64,000 nt of DNA from a virus: positions 1 through 64,000 of IMG/VR virus record IMGVR_UViG_3300034198_030914; one strand, given 5' to 3'. This document shows, one piece after another, positions 34,041-43,120 of the stretch; positions within the stretch are counted from its first letter, which is position 1; the number at the start of each line of letters is the position of its first letter. Below the pieces are notes generated by a model. The model searched no databases. It was not told the DNA's origin and worked only from the letters and a program-made list of their open reading frames with translations. The translations under genes and the position numbers were made by a program.

Positions 34041-36422
34041 TTATTTTGGAACTTGTCCTTGTACATAGAACCTACCATCATTACCAACAACACCAAATGA
34101 AATTTCAGCTCTCGCTGCATTTAGAGCACTTTCTGTAGTAAATGTGACTGAACTAAAATCCTGTTTTTTTATAACCTTACCATTATTTAATATCAACACT
34201 CTTATTGCAGTTAATTGACCATCATCATCAAAAACATTATCAGTAAGTGTTGTAAGAACAGATGGAGGTTCAGTTATACTTGTAGTTGCTGCTGTAACAG
34301 TTGGCTGAGCTGGTATATTTTGAGGTGGTGGAGGTGTTGAAGATTGAGTAGTAGTATCAGGTGTAATCGTTGAAAACCGAGATTGTATAGCCAGTGTTGT
34401 TGTCGCATTAGTTGGTAATACAGCAGGTGATGAAGACGCACCAGGTACAGTCAGAGGTAACCCTGTTGATGGTGGTAAAAATTCAGGTGGGTTAGTACCA
34501 AAAGTGAGTGGCGTTGAGGCAAGACCCGGTATTGATGGTGCCAATGGAACTATTGAAGAATCCGTTGCTTGTGCCAAAATTGACGTAGGTGTACTTGGAT
34601 TATTACTTGATTGATTTGAGGATGTTACACCTACAGGTTGTGTTGTGATAGGTGTAGTGCTATCACCAGTAACTGTTCTATTTCCAACTGGTGGTTCTGT
34701 TTGTTTAACACCCCATTCAACTCCAGTATTAGAGAAATCAACTAAATAAGGATCTTTAGTCACCGCAGGTGGTGTAACTATTACGATCCCGTTATTTACA
34801 CCCTCTGTAGCTTGGTTCTTATTCGAGCTACCATCAGCAGGTGAAGTTTGTGCGGTTGCGCTACTCGATGGTGCAGGTTTTTGAGTTTCAGCATTATTTT
34901 CTTTATTCAATTGATCTACTTTCTTAACAACTTCATTTTGAATAAGCGCATCGTTAGTTTCCACAAATGAAAGATTTGTTCTAACATAACTTCTACCTCT
35001 TCCCGTATTAAATCTATTAAATATTTCTTGTGCACCAAGTGGTCGAGCATTAGATAGATCTATATCCAATTTTATGGATGATGGTAAGTCGTTAAAAGCT
35101 AATGTTGGTCCAAGTGTGAGAGTAACTTTGGTACATTCCATATCACCAGAGCTGAATATCGGTTTTTTAGGATTTCCGATTGTTACATGCCAAGGTGTTG
35201 ATGGTGCCCCAGTCAGTGCATTAGCTATACCCAGTAGTCGAACTTTATATCTTGATACAATTGTACCTATTGTCGCACTTGTAATTGAATTTAATTTATC
35301 TAAAAATAAATTTTGTGACTTCGCGATCTGCTCCTTTTCTTTTTTGTTTTTATCATCTGATTGCTCTGGTTCTTTACTTGCTTGTTCTAACTCTGTAATT
35401 AATTGATTTGCAAATTGTACAACTATATCCTTCATAGCAGTTATTAGACTAGTTATAAACTGTGTTATAGCTGAAACAATAGCATTTACATTACCAGATA
35501 TCAGATCTTTTATAAATCCAGTGACACCTGTGCCAAAGGCACTACTAAATTGAAAAACTGAATCTGAAGTCCCAAATGTTAATGCATTTTGTATTAAGTC
35601 TAAATAAACCAATGTTGGATCCACACCATTTATAAATTTCTGCTCATATTCTACTGTCATTGTTACTGTAAATTTAGCCGCTAAGGCTGAACCCGCTTTA
35701 CCCTTACCAGGAATGTCTCTTTGTTTAGCTTCTCTTATTAAATTTGGGTTGCCAAGTGGTGAATCACCAGGGCCACCTATATTAGAAAGTCCAAGTTTAT
35801 TTAAGACGATGTGCTGCACACCTTCCATTATACCCGGTAGAGGTATTACACCGAATCCACCTGCAGCTTCAGTACCAAGTTTACCGCCCTTATTATCACC
35901 CATAAGAACATCATCACCAATATCATTTAGTACTTCCTCAAAAGAACCCTCCGATTCTTTATAGACTTCATTAAAAGTAATTGTAAAACATTCCTCTTGG
36001 TCACTAAAATAAGTCACAATCGTTGAAAGTGGTGGACCTGCAATAGCTGTTAAATCATTTCCTACACCAGCGCTGAATCTTCTTGCTATTATAAGCCTAT
36101 TATTTGGAAAAACACCTACGTTTTTCAGGTAGGCAAAATGTGAATAGTCTAATTTCATAGCTGAGTGTTTTGAACAATATTCGATTATCGAAGAAATTGA
36201 AATATCATTTCTTTCATCAGCATGTATTTCAGTTGGGCCACTCATTTTTTCTACATTACCTGTGGCAGCATTTGAAGATAGTGGATAGGGTGAAAATTGC
36301 CCTGAACCGAAAATTGATTGTACTGCTTTACCCTGTACAACTCGGTAGTTGACGCTTCTTCCATTTATAGATGGTAAACCATTATTTTCATTCTTAAAAC
36401 TTAAACCTAAGGGTGATGCCAT
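34041..36422 (-). CDS. Baseplate/tail-tube protein with long Pro/Ser/Thr tail
   Basis: A 793-residue protein. Residues 1-480 are globular: KLDYSHFAYLKNVGVFPNNR near 92-111, then IVTYFSDQEECFTITFNEV and DPTLVYLDLIQNALTFG, a combination I associate with T4-like gp48/gp54-type tube initiator and cap proteins. Hydrophobic helices occur near 300-340. Residues about 510-720 are a disordered Pro/Ser/Thr/Gln linker, and the last 70 residues form a small beta domain that may bind a partner. First gene of the baseplate operon 25051-36422, preceded by a strong AT-box promoter-like sequence. Confidence 0.65.
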   Translation of the reverse strand: MASPLGLSFKNENNGLPSINGRSVNYRVVQGKAVQSIFGSGQFSPYPLSSNAATGNVEKMSGPTEIHADERNDISISSIIEYCSKHSAMKLDYSHFAYLKNVGVFPNNRLIIARRFSAGVGNDLTAIAGPPLSTIVTYFSDQEECFTITFNEVYKESEGSFEEVLNDIGDDVLMGDNKGGKLGTEAAGGFGVIPLPGIMEGVQHIVLNKLGLSNIGGPGDSPLGNPNLIREAKQRDIPGKGKAGSALAAKFTVTMTVEYEQKFINGVDPTLVYLDLIQNALTFGTSDSVFQFSSAFGTGVTGFIKDLISGNVNAIVSAITQFITSLITAMKDIVVQFANQLITELEQASKEPEQSDDKNKKEKEQIAKSQNLFLDKLNSITSATIGTIVSRYKVRLLGIANALTGAPSTPWHVTIGNPKKPIFSSGDMECTKVTLTLGPTLAFNDLPSSIKLDIDLSNARPLGAQEIFNRFNTGRGRSYVRTNLSFVETNDALIQNEVVKKVDQLNKENNAETQKPAPSSSATAQTSPADGSSNKNQATEGVNNGIVIVTPPAVTKDPYLVDFSNTGVEWGVKQTEPPVGNRTVTGDSTTPITTQPVGVTSSNQSSNNPSTPTSILAQATDSSIVPLAPSIPGLASTPLTFGTNPPEFLPPSTGLPLTVPGASSSPAVLPTNATTTLAIQSRFSTITPDTTTQSSTPPPPQNIPAQPTVTAATTSITEPPSVLTTLTDNVFDDDGQLTAIRVLILNNGKVIKKQDFSSVTFTTESALNAARAEISFGVVGNDGRFYVQGQVPK

Positions 36423-36440
36423 TATTCTTACTATGTTTTA

Positions 36441-36456
36441 AAATATATATTAAAAC
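36441..36456 (-). promoter_or_regulatory. Putative phage promoter box for the baseplate operon
   Basis: Coding-strand TTTTAATATATATTT about 20 bases upstream of the ATG at 36422. It is the only such box for the six-gene baseplate block apart from one before 30336, so these structural genes may be driven from here. That fits a late promoter. Confidence 0.5.
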
Positions 36457-36473
36457 TTGAATAATTCCTAAGA

Positions 36474-36866
36474 TTAATAATCTCTGATTATTTGTGATGA
36501 GTTGAATTTAGAAAGATTTGAAAATAACTCATCCAGAGTTTCCTGATTTCTTCTAAATTCATTGTAAAAAAGTAGAACATTGAAACCATTTTTTTCTCCG
36601 AGAATTTTTCTTATATTAATTAACTTTTCAATTGAAAAATCGCTGTCGAAATCAGGCACATAATAAATATCCTTCTTTTTTTCAATAGCCTGTTGTATTT
36701 TTTGAAAAATAATTATCTTGAGATAGGTTTTCTCTACATCGAAAGCAATTTCTTCTTCCTCTATTATCTTCTTTATATCTATGATATATTTGTTTCTAAT
36801 TCGATTCACTTTGATATATTTATCAAGCTTCTTTCTCGTTTTTACATAAACACAAAAAAATTCCAT
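36474..36866 (-). CDS. Hypothetical protein
   Basis: A 130-residue basic/acidic helical protein (MEFFCVYVKTRKKLDKYIKVN at the start, TLDELFSNLSKFNSSQI at the end). The central FQKIQQAIEKKKDIYYVPDF is followed by LINIRKILGEKNGF and NVLLFYNEFRRN, a P-loop-less alpha/beta pattern. Not recognised. It stands alone between the baseplate operon and the DHH gene. Confidence 0.55.
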   Translation of the reverse strand: MEFFCVYVKTRKKLDKYIKVNRIRNKYIIDIKKIIEEEEIAFDVEKTYLKIIIFQKIQQAIEKKKDIYYVPDFDSDFSIEKLINIRKILGEKNGFNVLLFYNEFRRNQETLDELFSNLSKFNSSQIIRDY

Positions 36867-36954
36867 TAATTTAATTAAATAGTGATATTTTACAATTTAA
36901 TTTGTAAATACATATTATTTATTTATTTTTACTCTTCCTCTTTAGAAAAAAAAG

Positions 36955-36981
36955 AAAAACCACAGAGATTCTGTGGTTTTT
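36955..36981. terminator. Intrinsic terminator after the DHH gene
   Basis: Perfect 12-bp stem AAAAACCACAGA / TCTGTGGTTTTT with loop GAT. It sits just beyond the stop at 36985 and would end the minus-strand transcript of the DHH phosphoesterase; its symmetry lets it work on both strands. Confidence 0.85.
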
Positions 36982-36984
36982 ATG

Positions 36985-38478
36985 TTAAAAAGTTGTCACA
37001 TTTCCATATTTGTCTAGTTTAGTGACTTGACTAGTTGGTATCACCTTGTAATCCTGTTCAGGTTCTTTCATTTTGCTCTCAGTAGCATCACCCCATTTGA
37101 GATTTATATTAAAGACAACTCCAGATAAGTCAGTAATAATTTTATTCTTGAACATATCAATGAATCTAGATCCATTACAACTAGATACCTTACATTCACC
37201 AAAAATATTTGAAATCGATCCAATACCCCCATGCCCACCCGATACGGTGATTTCATCTTGTCCGGTTGATGTATCAGGATCGTAGTAACCCAAATGTTGT
37301 CTGAAATTATCCAATAAACTAGTCATATATACACCTAAATCGTTAACAACCGCACCACTTTTCAATATAGGTAATTGTTGTATTTCGGACATTTTTTTGT
37401 ATGAACAAACTTGTAATGTACCTCCATATTGTAGTAGTATAAAATCAGGTTCTTGAGAAATTAATCCATCTTGAAAATCCTTTTCAATTATAGACCTAGC
37501 TCTTAAAGCGTTTGCCCAAGTTCCAGTAGGTACAAAGGCTAATTTACCAACTATTTGATAGCCAGGTAATTTTATTTTTGTTCCTTGTTGAAAGTCTCCC
37601 AAAAATTCTGCTTGACTCTTATAAATCTTTTTCATCTTCATTATTTCCCCAGTCTCTGTTTCAACGTCTGAGTATTCACCTCTAGTCATCTTTTGCATTT
37701 TAGCTAACCTACCTTGAGCATCTGTTCTAAAATCAACAATTTCCCCAGCCATCGGTCCTCTTTTAGGAATGTTGTGATAGGGTGATACTTTAGACATTAC
37801 ATTATAGATTGAGTAAATTGAAACGTCTTTACAATTGTCAATTACTGAAATAATTGTTTTAGTATCGCTTCTTTTTAGGAACTGGTTAAAGGCAGCAGCG
37901 AATTCTAATCTTACTTTTGGAGACTTCTTTATTTCAGATAAATTGAAATCCAAAAGTCTCTGCCAAGACACACCATACTCAGTATATTTTGCTGCGTCAA
38001 TCATTTTTATTACCGATGCAACTAAATCATCTTGTGGTGTACCTAAAGCTAAACACACTGCTTCATAAGCTGAATCAGATTTGATTTTCTGTACAGGTTT
38101 ATCTCTATACTTCAATTTATCCTCTTCACTGAAAAGTCCGTGGTGATCTAAGTAGTAATCAACTAATTCATCTCTTTCATCACCAGGCATATTTGCAAAG
38201 TCCAAAACAACATTAATTAGTGTTGGATCTAGAGTTGTGTATTTCCAACCATCTGAATAATTTAAGATGCCATATTTTACAATTGTAAATCCTTTGTTTA
38301 GGAGCCACTTTTTCATTTCTAACGCGCTGAAAATACCATCTAGATCATCGTGGGTGTATAAAGCTACATTTTTACCACTCTTACCTTTAGCTTTCCAGTA
38401 TGATTCCGATACAGGCATTCTAGCAGCAGCCTCTTCTTCTTGAATTAAGTAGAATTTACCAAATTTTTTTATTTCCAT
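36985..38478 (-). CDS. DHH-family phosphoesterase (RecJ/NrnA-like)
   Basis: A 497-residue protein. LYTHDDLDGIFSALEMKKW (about 39-57) is DHH motif I with two Asp ligands, VVLDFANMP is motif II and YYLDHHG (about 107-113) is the DHH motif itself. A C-terminal TVSGGHGGIGSI corresponds to the GGH motif of DHHA1 domains. Such enzymes are 5'-3' ssDNA exonucleases, nanoRNases or cyclic-dinucleotide phosphodiesterases. In a phage, RNA or DNA end degradation or turnover of signalling dinucleotides are all possible; the sequence does not decide. Confidence 0.85.
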   Translation of the reverse strand: MEIKKFGKFYLIQEEEAAARMPVSESYWKAKGKSGKNVALYTHDDLDGIFSALEMKKWLLNKGFTIVKYGILNYSDGWKYTTLDPTLINVVLDFANMPGDERDELVDYYLDHHGLFSEEDKLKYRDKPVQKIKSDSAYEAVCLALGTPQDDLVASVIKMIDAAKYTEYGVSWQRLLDFNLSEIKKSPKVRLEFAAAFNQFLKRSDTKTIISVIDNCKDVSIYSIYNVMSKVSPYHNIPKRGPMAGEIVDFRTDAQGRLAKMQKMTRGEYSDVETETGEIMKMKKIYKSQAEFLGDFQQGTKIKLPGYQIVGKLAFVPTGTWANALRARSIIEKDFQDGLISQEPDFILLQYGGTLQVCSYKKMSEIQQLPILKSGAVVNDLGVYMTSLLDNFRQHLGYYDPDTSTGQDEITVSGGHGGIGSISNIFGECKVSSCNGSRFIDMFKNKIITDLSGVVFNINLKWGDATESKMKEPEQDYKVIPTSQVTKLDKYGNVTTF

Positions 38479-38550
38479 TTTAATAATTTTTTTTATAAGA
38501 CTATATATAAAAAAATTATTTTATTTTTATTTTAAAATCCATCAGGAACA

Positions 38551-39454
38551 TTGTGCGAATTTATATATATGTTTATGATAATATCAATTTACAAACCAAT
38601 AAAAGAAAAAAAGAAGATTTTAGGATACGAAATTTTACCATTGAGTTCATTATATGATAGAGGATCTCAAAGATACAAAGTATCCTATATTTGCGATAAA
38701 ATTGAATGTAGAACACCAAATAAAGTTTACAACATAACCAGAGAGCACTTGAGTGAGAAGAGATCCAGTACTGTAAATGAAAAAATACAAATTTGTCGAA
38801 CTTGTCAAATGACAGGTGAGAAAAATCCAAGATTCGGAGATAAAAGAACTTGGTCAGAATTATTTGATAGTAGTAAAATGTATAAGATGAAAGAATCTCT
38901 TAGAGAAAGAAATCGTGGTGAGAACAATCCTTCAAAAAAAGATTCTGTCAAAAATAAAAAGAATCAATTCATCATATTTTGAGAACGTCAGTAATTCAGT
39001 CAAAGAATTTGATTTCATATTAAATTCAATAAAAGGCTCCAATAAGTTTGCCGAATTGAATTTGACTTGTTGTAATGGACACAATTTTGAAATTAAATGG
39101 TGTAGCTTCAGAGTCAGGAGAATTTGTAGATATTGTTATTATGAATCACAGAGAATACCAATTGAAAAAATTAAAAGGTTTAAAATATACAATAAAAAAG
39201 TGAGATATTTAACTAGATTCAATTTCAATAAAAATTTAGAAAAAATTGAAAATAGTAAATTGAAATTAAATGACTCAAAAAAATTTCATATAGATCACAT
39301 ATATTCCATATCGGATGGATTTATCAATAACATAGACTATAGAATAATAGCATCTCATCACAATCTTAGAGTTATTACCAAAGATGAAAATCTGAAAAAG
39401 GGTTCGAAATCTGATATAACATCAGATGAATTATTAAAAAGATATAATTCATAA
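38551..39454 (+). pseudogene. HNH endonuclease split by a frameshift
   Basis: Two overlapping frames make one recognisable mobile endonuclease. The first (38551-38982; likely start 38575, MIISIYKPIKEKKK) carries a Cys-finger segment (YICDKIECRTPNK, CRTCQMTG) and NUMOD3-like GEKNPRFGDK and GENNPSKKDSVK repeats. The second (38915-39454) continues with a CNGH...CRYC zinc segment and an intact HNH core (FHIDHIYSISDGF, SHHNLRVITKDENLKKGSKS). The switch falls in A-runs at 38934-38960. It could be a disabled gene, a sequencing indel, or a nuclease half made from its own ATG at 38915. Confidence 0.7.
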
Positions 39455-39456
39455 GT

Positions 39457-40848
39457 CTATTTTTTAAAGGCACTAATCACACCTTTATCTTTTTTGTAGT
39501 CATATTTTTCATCATCGTCATAACTCGTATCAAAGAAATTACCACCCTGTGTCACAATCTTGGTCTCAGAGCTGATGTTTGCATAAGGGCCTAATTTGCC
39601 ACTTCTAAATACACCACCAATCATATCACTATTCAAATAACCATTCATGAAAAAACAGTCTTTGATTATTGAAGCTTCGACATTACAATTGAGTAGTTTT
39701 GTTTTATTTACTTCTGTACCATGTAGTTTTGATTTTACAATCTGACAATTATTAATTTCTGAGTTAACAAAATGGCAATTTTCGAATATCCCATCCTGTA
39801 TTGTACAGTTTATAAAATCAAAATCATTGATATTTTGTGTAATTTTGACTTGAGCATCAACAATTTCAAATCTTTGAGTTGCTGTAGTGTAGTTAATAAT
39901 GCAATCTTTCAATGAATCAGTAGAATCTATCAGTGTAAATAATTTTGAATACATTCTTGGGTAATAAGCATTTATCAAGTCATAAATATAATTTTGATCT
40001 ACTTGTAAAACAATACCCGGAAAATCAATGATGAAGTTGTCATATTTAGAAAGATTCTTAAAATTACTTATATTCATACTTAAAATTTCTTCTAGTTCCA
40101 ACATTTCATCATTTGTAAAACTTGTTCCAATAGATTTATAAGTATCTATTATAAATCTATCCATAAAATAAATTAACTGCCCTGTGTTTTTTTCATATTC
40201 CTTTCCACCAATATAGCGAAACTCTAATCTTTGACTGTCTCTGGAATTATTAATATGTAAAAAGTTTATACCATAATATTTATCATTTGGTAGTCTGAGT
40301 GTGTTTTTTACAATCTCAGTGCTTATACTGTTGAAGTCAAATTCCTTGAATGGGATAATTTTCTTTACACTCTTGGCATAAACATTACCTTTTCTTGATG
40401 GATAAACCCTATAAATCTCATCTTCGTCAATCGAAAGTATTAATTTAAGTATGTTTAAGCTATTTAGATTTTTATCAATACTCTCGTCGAAGGAAATATT
40501 AAAGTGAATAGATGATTTCTCATTTGTGTATCCATAGTCTTGTATAAATTTGATTATCTTGACAAGGTAATGTTTAGCTGAAAAATAATCCATCGGTCCT
40601 GTTACTAACTCAACCATATTTGATCCACCAGACAAATCTGGTTCAATTTTGAAATTTTGAGCATCAGGCGTAAAGTCTGAGTGATATTGTCTAAATCCCC
40701 AAACCTTTACGGGTGCTAAATATTGATTTAGAAGTTCGAGTGTTTTATAATAAGACAGGTCTGTCATATAGAACTCGAATTCCATACCAATACGAGCATG
40801 TTTGAGTACATCAATGTTATTAATAAAAGTTTCAGAATACTTTTTCAT
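39457..40848 (-). CDS. Putative amidoligase with C-terminal pentapeptide-like repeats
   Basis: A 463-residue protein. ARIGMEFEFYMTD (18-30) and KIEPDLSGGSNMVELVTGP (67-85) followed by SSIHFNISFD match the GxExEF...D-S...ELVT signature of glutamine-synthetase-like amidoligases, predicted to join carboxyl and amino groups in peptide or protein tags. The C-terminal 110 residues have pentapeptide-like spacing (FINCTIQDGIFENCHFVNSE, then INNCQIV), a beta-helix that often mimics DNA or mediates binding. I know of no close phage gene with this fusion, but cannot search. Preceded by an AT-box promoter-like site. Confidence 0.6.
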   Translation of the reverse strand: MKKYSETFINNIDVLKHARIGMEFEFYMTDLSYYKTLELLNQYLAPVKVWGFRQYHSDFTPDAQNFKIEPDLSGGSNMVELVTGPMDYFSAKHYLVKIIKFIQDYGYTNEKSSIHFNISFDESIDKNLNSLNILKLILSIDEDEIYRVYPSRKGNVYAKSVKKIIPFKEFDFNSISTEIVKNTLRLPNDKYYGINFLHINNSRDSQRLEFRYIGGKEYEKNTGQLIYFMDRFIIDTYKSIGTSFTNDEMLELEEILSMNISNFKNLSKYDNFIIDFPGIVLQVDQNYIYDLINAYYPRMYSKLFTLIDSTDSLKDCIINYTTATQRFEIVDAQVKITQNINDFDFINCTIQDGIFENCHFVNSEINNCQIVKSKLHGTEVNKTKLLNCNVEASIIKDCFFMNGYLNSDMIGGVFRSGKLGPYANISSETKIVTQGGNFFDTSYDDDEKYDYKKDKGVISAFKK

Positions 40849-40854
40849 ATTTAG

Positions 40855-40864
40855 TATATATTAA
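40855..40864 (-). promoter_or_regulatory. Putative phage promoter box
   Basis: Coding-strand TTAATATATA, 6 bases upstream of the ATG at 40848. It lies back to back with a host-type promoter on the other strand (40899-40930), a direct contrast of the two promoter styles in one short intergenic space. Confidence 0.4.
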
Positions 40865-40898
40865 GATTTACAGATGGTAAATTAAACTTTGAAAAAAA

Positions 40899-40930
40899 TT
40901 TGGTAGTTTGGTAAATAATAAATATATTTG
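40899..40930 (+). promoter_or_regulatory. Consensus Bacteroidota promoter
   Basis: TTTG at 40899-40902, exactly 20 bases, then TATATTTG at 40923-40930, a perfect match to TTTG-N19/21-TAnnTTTG. The expected start of transcription is near 40936, which makes the ATG at 40908 unusable and supports the start at 40944. Confidence 0.7.
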
Positions 40931-40943
40931 TAAAAAATTACAC

Positions 40944-41894
40944 ATGAAACTTACATCAGAAATTATACAATTGAATTTAATAAAATTGGAAAAGTCAATC
41001 AAACTATTCCCAATACTTGAAGAATACAAAAATCTGAATCAAAAAAAATATGAGTTCATTGCAAATGGTATTTTGTATACGGCAGCCTATAATCAAAATG
41101 AAGATTTAATCCGGAATGTTAGAGACGAAGCAAGAACCTATAAATTGCACATTTATTTAGATTTCATTGATTTTATTTTGAATACACAAAGATTCGAACA
41201 AGAAGTTTTTTATAAGAAAAAAATAAAAAATTTGGATTTACAAAATATTCTACTGAAATTTTCTATCGATGAAGATGCGAAAAAAGTTTTCAGAAATAAA
41301 ACTAAAGCTAGTTTCCAAAAATTCATCAATTCACCTAGATGGCTCACACTAAGTGGCGAAAATCCTAATAGAAGGAGTAAGAAAAGATATGGTGACAATC
41401 TATTCCGTTCTTCTGCTATAATCGCAAACTATTGCATTCAGAATGAAATTGAAATAGAGGAGCAAAATATTGGTAGAGTAAAGAATTGGTATACTAAACT
41501 TTTATCAGATCCAGACTTGTCTATTTCTAAAGAAGTCCAAAGAACTAAATCAATTATTGATTTTGTAGTTGAGAAGTTAAGCGAAGGTGACTCTGATTTT
41601 AGAAAAGTGAATTTAGAGCATCTAAGTCTGACTTTGAAGAATGAATTAAGAAAGAGAATTCTTTCAATTCAAAATGGTGATAGAGTAAAATGTATAAGTG
41701 TAAATTCCGAGAATTTGGAAGAATTAACATTGAATAATGTCTATGAAGTGTTATCATCTAGTTTAGATGGCGGATCTCTAAGGATTGAAATCAAGAATGA
41801 TTTTGATAAAAACAGATTCTACTATTTTAGAGACTTTGAGACAATTAGCGTATTAAGAGATTCTTTTATCGATGATATATTAAATGATTTGTAA
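40944..41894 (+). CDS. Hypothetical protein with C-terminal beta-barrel module
   Basis: A 316-residue protein starting at the ATG at 40944 (MKLTSEIIQLNLIKLEKSI), chosen because the perfect host promoter overlaps the longer frame. Residues 1-235 are helical and basic. The C-terminal 75 residues (NGDRVKCISVNSENLEEL, then NNVYEVLSSSLDGGSLRIEI) form the same SH3-like module as 19300-19701, ending in the matching FIDDIL helix. Host-type promoter suggests early expression. Function unknown. Its end overlaps the convergent gene by 15 bases. Confidence 0.6.
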   Translation: MKLTSEIIQLNLIKLEKSIKLFPILEEYKNLNQKKYEFIANGILYTAAYNQNEDLIRNVRDEARTYKLHIYLDFIDFILNTQRFEQEVFYKKKIKNLDLQNILLKFSIDEDAKKVFRNKTKASFQKFINSPRWLTLSGENPNRRSKKRYGDNLFRSSAIIANYCIQNEIEIEEQNIGRVKNWYTKLLSDPDLSISKEVQRTKSIIDFVVEKLSEGDSDFRKVNLEHLSLTLKNELRKRILSIQNGDRVKCISVNSENLEELTLNNVYEVLSSSLDGGSLRIEIKNDFDKNRFYYFRDFETISVLRDSFIDDILNDL

Positions 41895-42467
41895 TTCAGT
41901 GATTTCGGTGTTTTCCAACAGTGTATAACCAACTTCAAGTTCGTTTTCTATTTTTACCAGGATTGTAGCCGAATCATAATTACCAAAGATGAGTTTATCA
42001 GATTCCACATTTGGATTAAGATATAGATTCAAATTTTCAAACTTACCAACACAACTTATTAGTGGGTTGTGTGATAGTCTGTTTTCACTATTTTCGACGT
42101 AAAAGTCAGATTTGGTAATTATATTCAGATGTTTTGTTGGAATGATTATCCATGAATAATTCTGTGATATTAACTTGATTTTTTTGAAAATATTTGTGTA
42201 ATCATTCTTAAAAAGAATTTTTTCAATAAAATTTCGTTTATCGAATCTTGATTTAATCTTATTGATTTTTTTGAAATTACTTAAGTCCTTGATTAAATTT
42301 TGGAATATTGTATCAAGTTTTATTGTATCTAATTTATATTCAACATATTCGTCTACTATCTTGAAAGAGTTTTTGTTCTTTATTGTCTTAGAAAAATTAA
42401 GTTTACCTTCTAATTTTTCAACAAAAATTAAATCAAAAAACTGATTGAGTAGATTTATCTGTTGCAA
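41880..42467 (-). CDS. Hypothetical protein with probable TTG start
   Basis: A 195-residue protein (MQQINLLNQFFDLIFVEKL at the start). The only in-frame start near the N-terminus is TTG at 42467, four bases after the upstream stop, and there is no later methionine, so TTG initiation by coupling is likely. Beta/Leu-Ile-rich with a C-terminal SATILVKIENELEVGYTLL. Not recognised. Second gene of a pair with 42471-43049. Confidence 0.5.
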   Translation of the reverse strand: MQQINLLNQFFDLIFVEKLEGKLNFSKTIKNKNSFKIVDEYVEYKLDTIKLDTIFQNLIKDLSNFKKINKIKSRFDKRNFIEKILFKNDYTNIFKKIKLISQNYSWIIIPTKHLNIITKSDFYVENSENRLSHNPLISCVGKFENLNLYLNPNVESDKLIFGNYDSATILVKIENELEVGYTLLENTEITELQII

Positions 42468-42470
42468 CTT

Positions 42471-43049
42471 TTAGGAAATTCTTTTTTTGAAAATTTGTAT
42501 CAGACTTTTGATTTTATCCTTTTGAATCCTATTATATTTTGTGTCATTAAGGATAGATTCTGCTACAATAATTCTATTCTGAATTTCTCTATTGTTTTTA
42601 ATTCTTTTTGAATAGTTTTCAGCAATTACTTCAAATTCTCTATCATCACTATAAATTTCTAAAAATGAGATTAATTTTTTTTCGAGATTCAAGTCTTTTT
42701 GATTTTTTTCATTGATGATTCCCTCGTTAATCTGATGAATTTTACTATCTAGTGTGTACCAGTCATTGATTTCAAATTTAAGAGACTCTAATAGGTTAAT
42801 TTTCTCTTCCCCGAATTCATTTGATATCAAATCAATTATTGCATCAGCTAAGTTTTCTTGACCAGTTATTGAAATAGCACTATTTACTAGCTCGCTACGA
42901 GCTGCACCCGAACCTTGAATTTTGAGAAAATCATTCATCAATTTTACTAGCTTCTCTCTTAATAAATTAATTTTTTGTTCCTGAACATTTATTTGTGGTC
43001 TTGGTTCTTCAGATATTTTCTGATTTATGACAGTGCTGAATTTTTTCAT
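42471..43049 (-). CDS. Hypothetical helical protein
   Basis: A 192-residue, predominantly helical, Lys/Glu/Ile-rich protein (MKKFSTVINQKISEEPRPQ at the start; SLIQIFKKRIS at the end). No recognisable motif. A TTTTATATATAG box lies about 30 bases upstream. It is followed immediately by 41880-42467, with which it presumably forms a two-gene operon. Confidence 0.55.
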   Translation of the reverse strand: MKKFSTVINQKISEEPRPQINVQEQKINLLREKLVKLMNDFLKIQGSGAARSELVNSAISITGQENLADAIIDLISNEFGEEKINLLESLKFEINDWYTLDSKIHQINEGIINEKNQKDLNLEKKLISFLEIYSDDREFEVIAENYSKRIKNNREIQNRIIVAESILNDTKYNRIQKDKIKSLIQIFKKRIS

Positions 43050-43086
43050 CTTGAATTATAATTTGATTTTGTTTCTATATATAAAA

Positions 43087-43120
43087 AAATAAAACTCCAC
43101 AAATTTGTGGAGTTTTATTT
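43087..43120. terminator. Perfectly palindromic terminator
   Basis: A 34-base perfect palindrome (AAATAAAACTCCACAAA and its complement). It ends the minus-strand gene at 43120 and would also act on rightward transcripts; no convergent gene is present on its left, where the next gene starts at 43049. Confidence 0.8.

Noticed and set aside
40908-40943. Longer N-terminus for the 40944 gene
   Set aside because: It would overlap a perfect host-type promoter and lie upstream of the expected transcription start.
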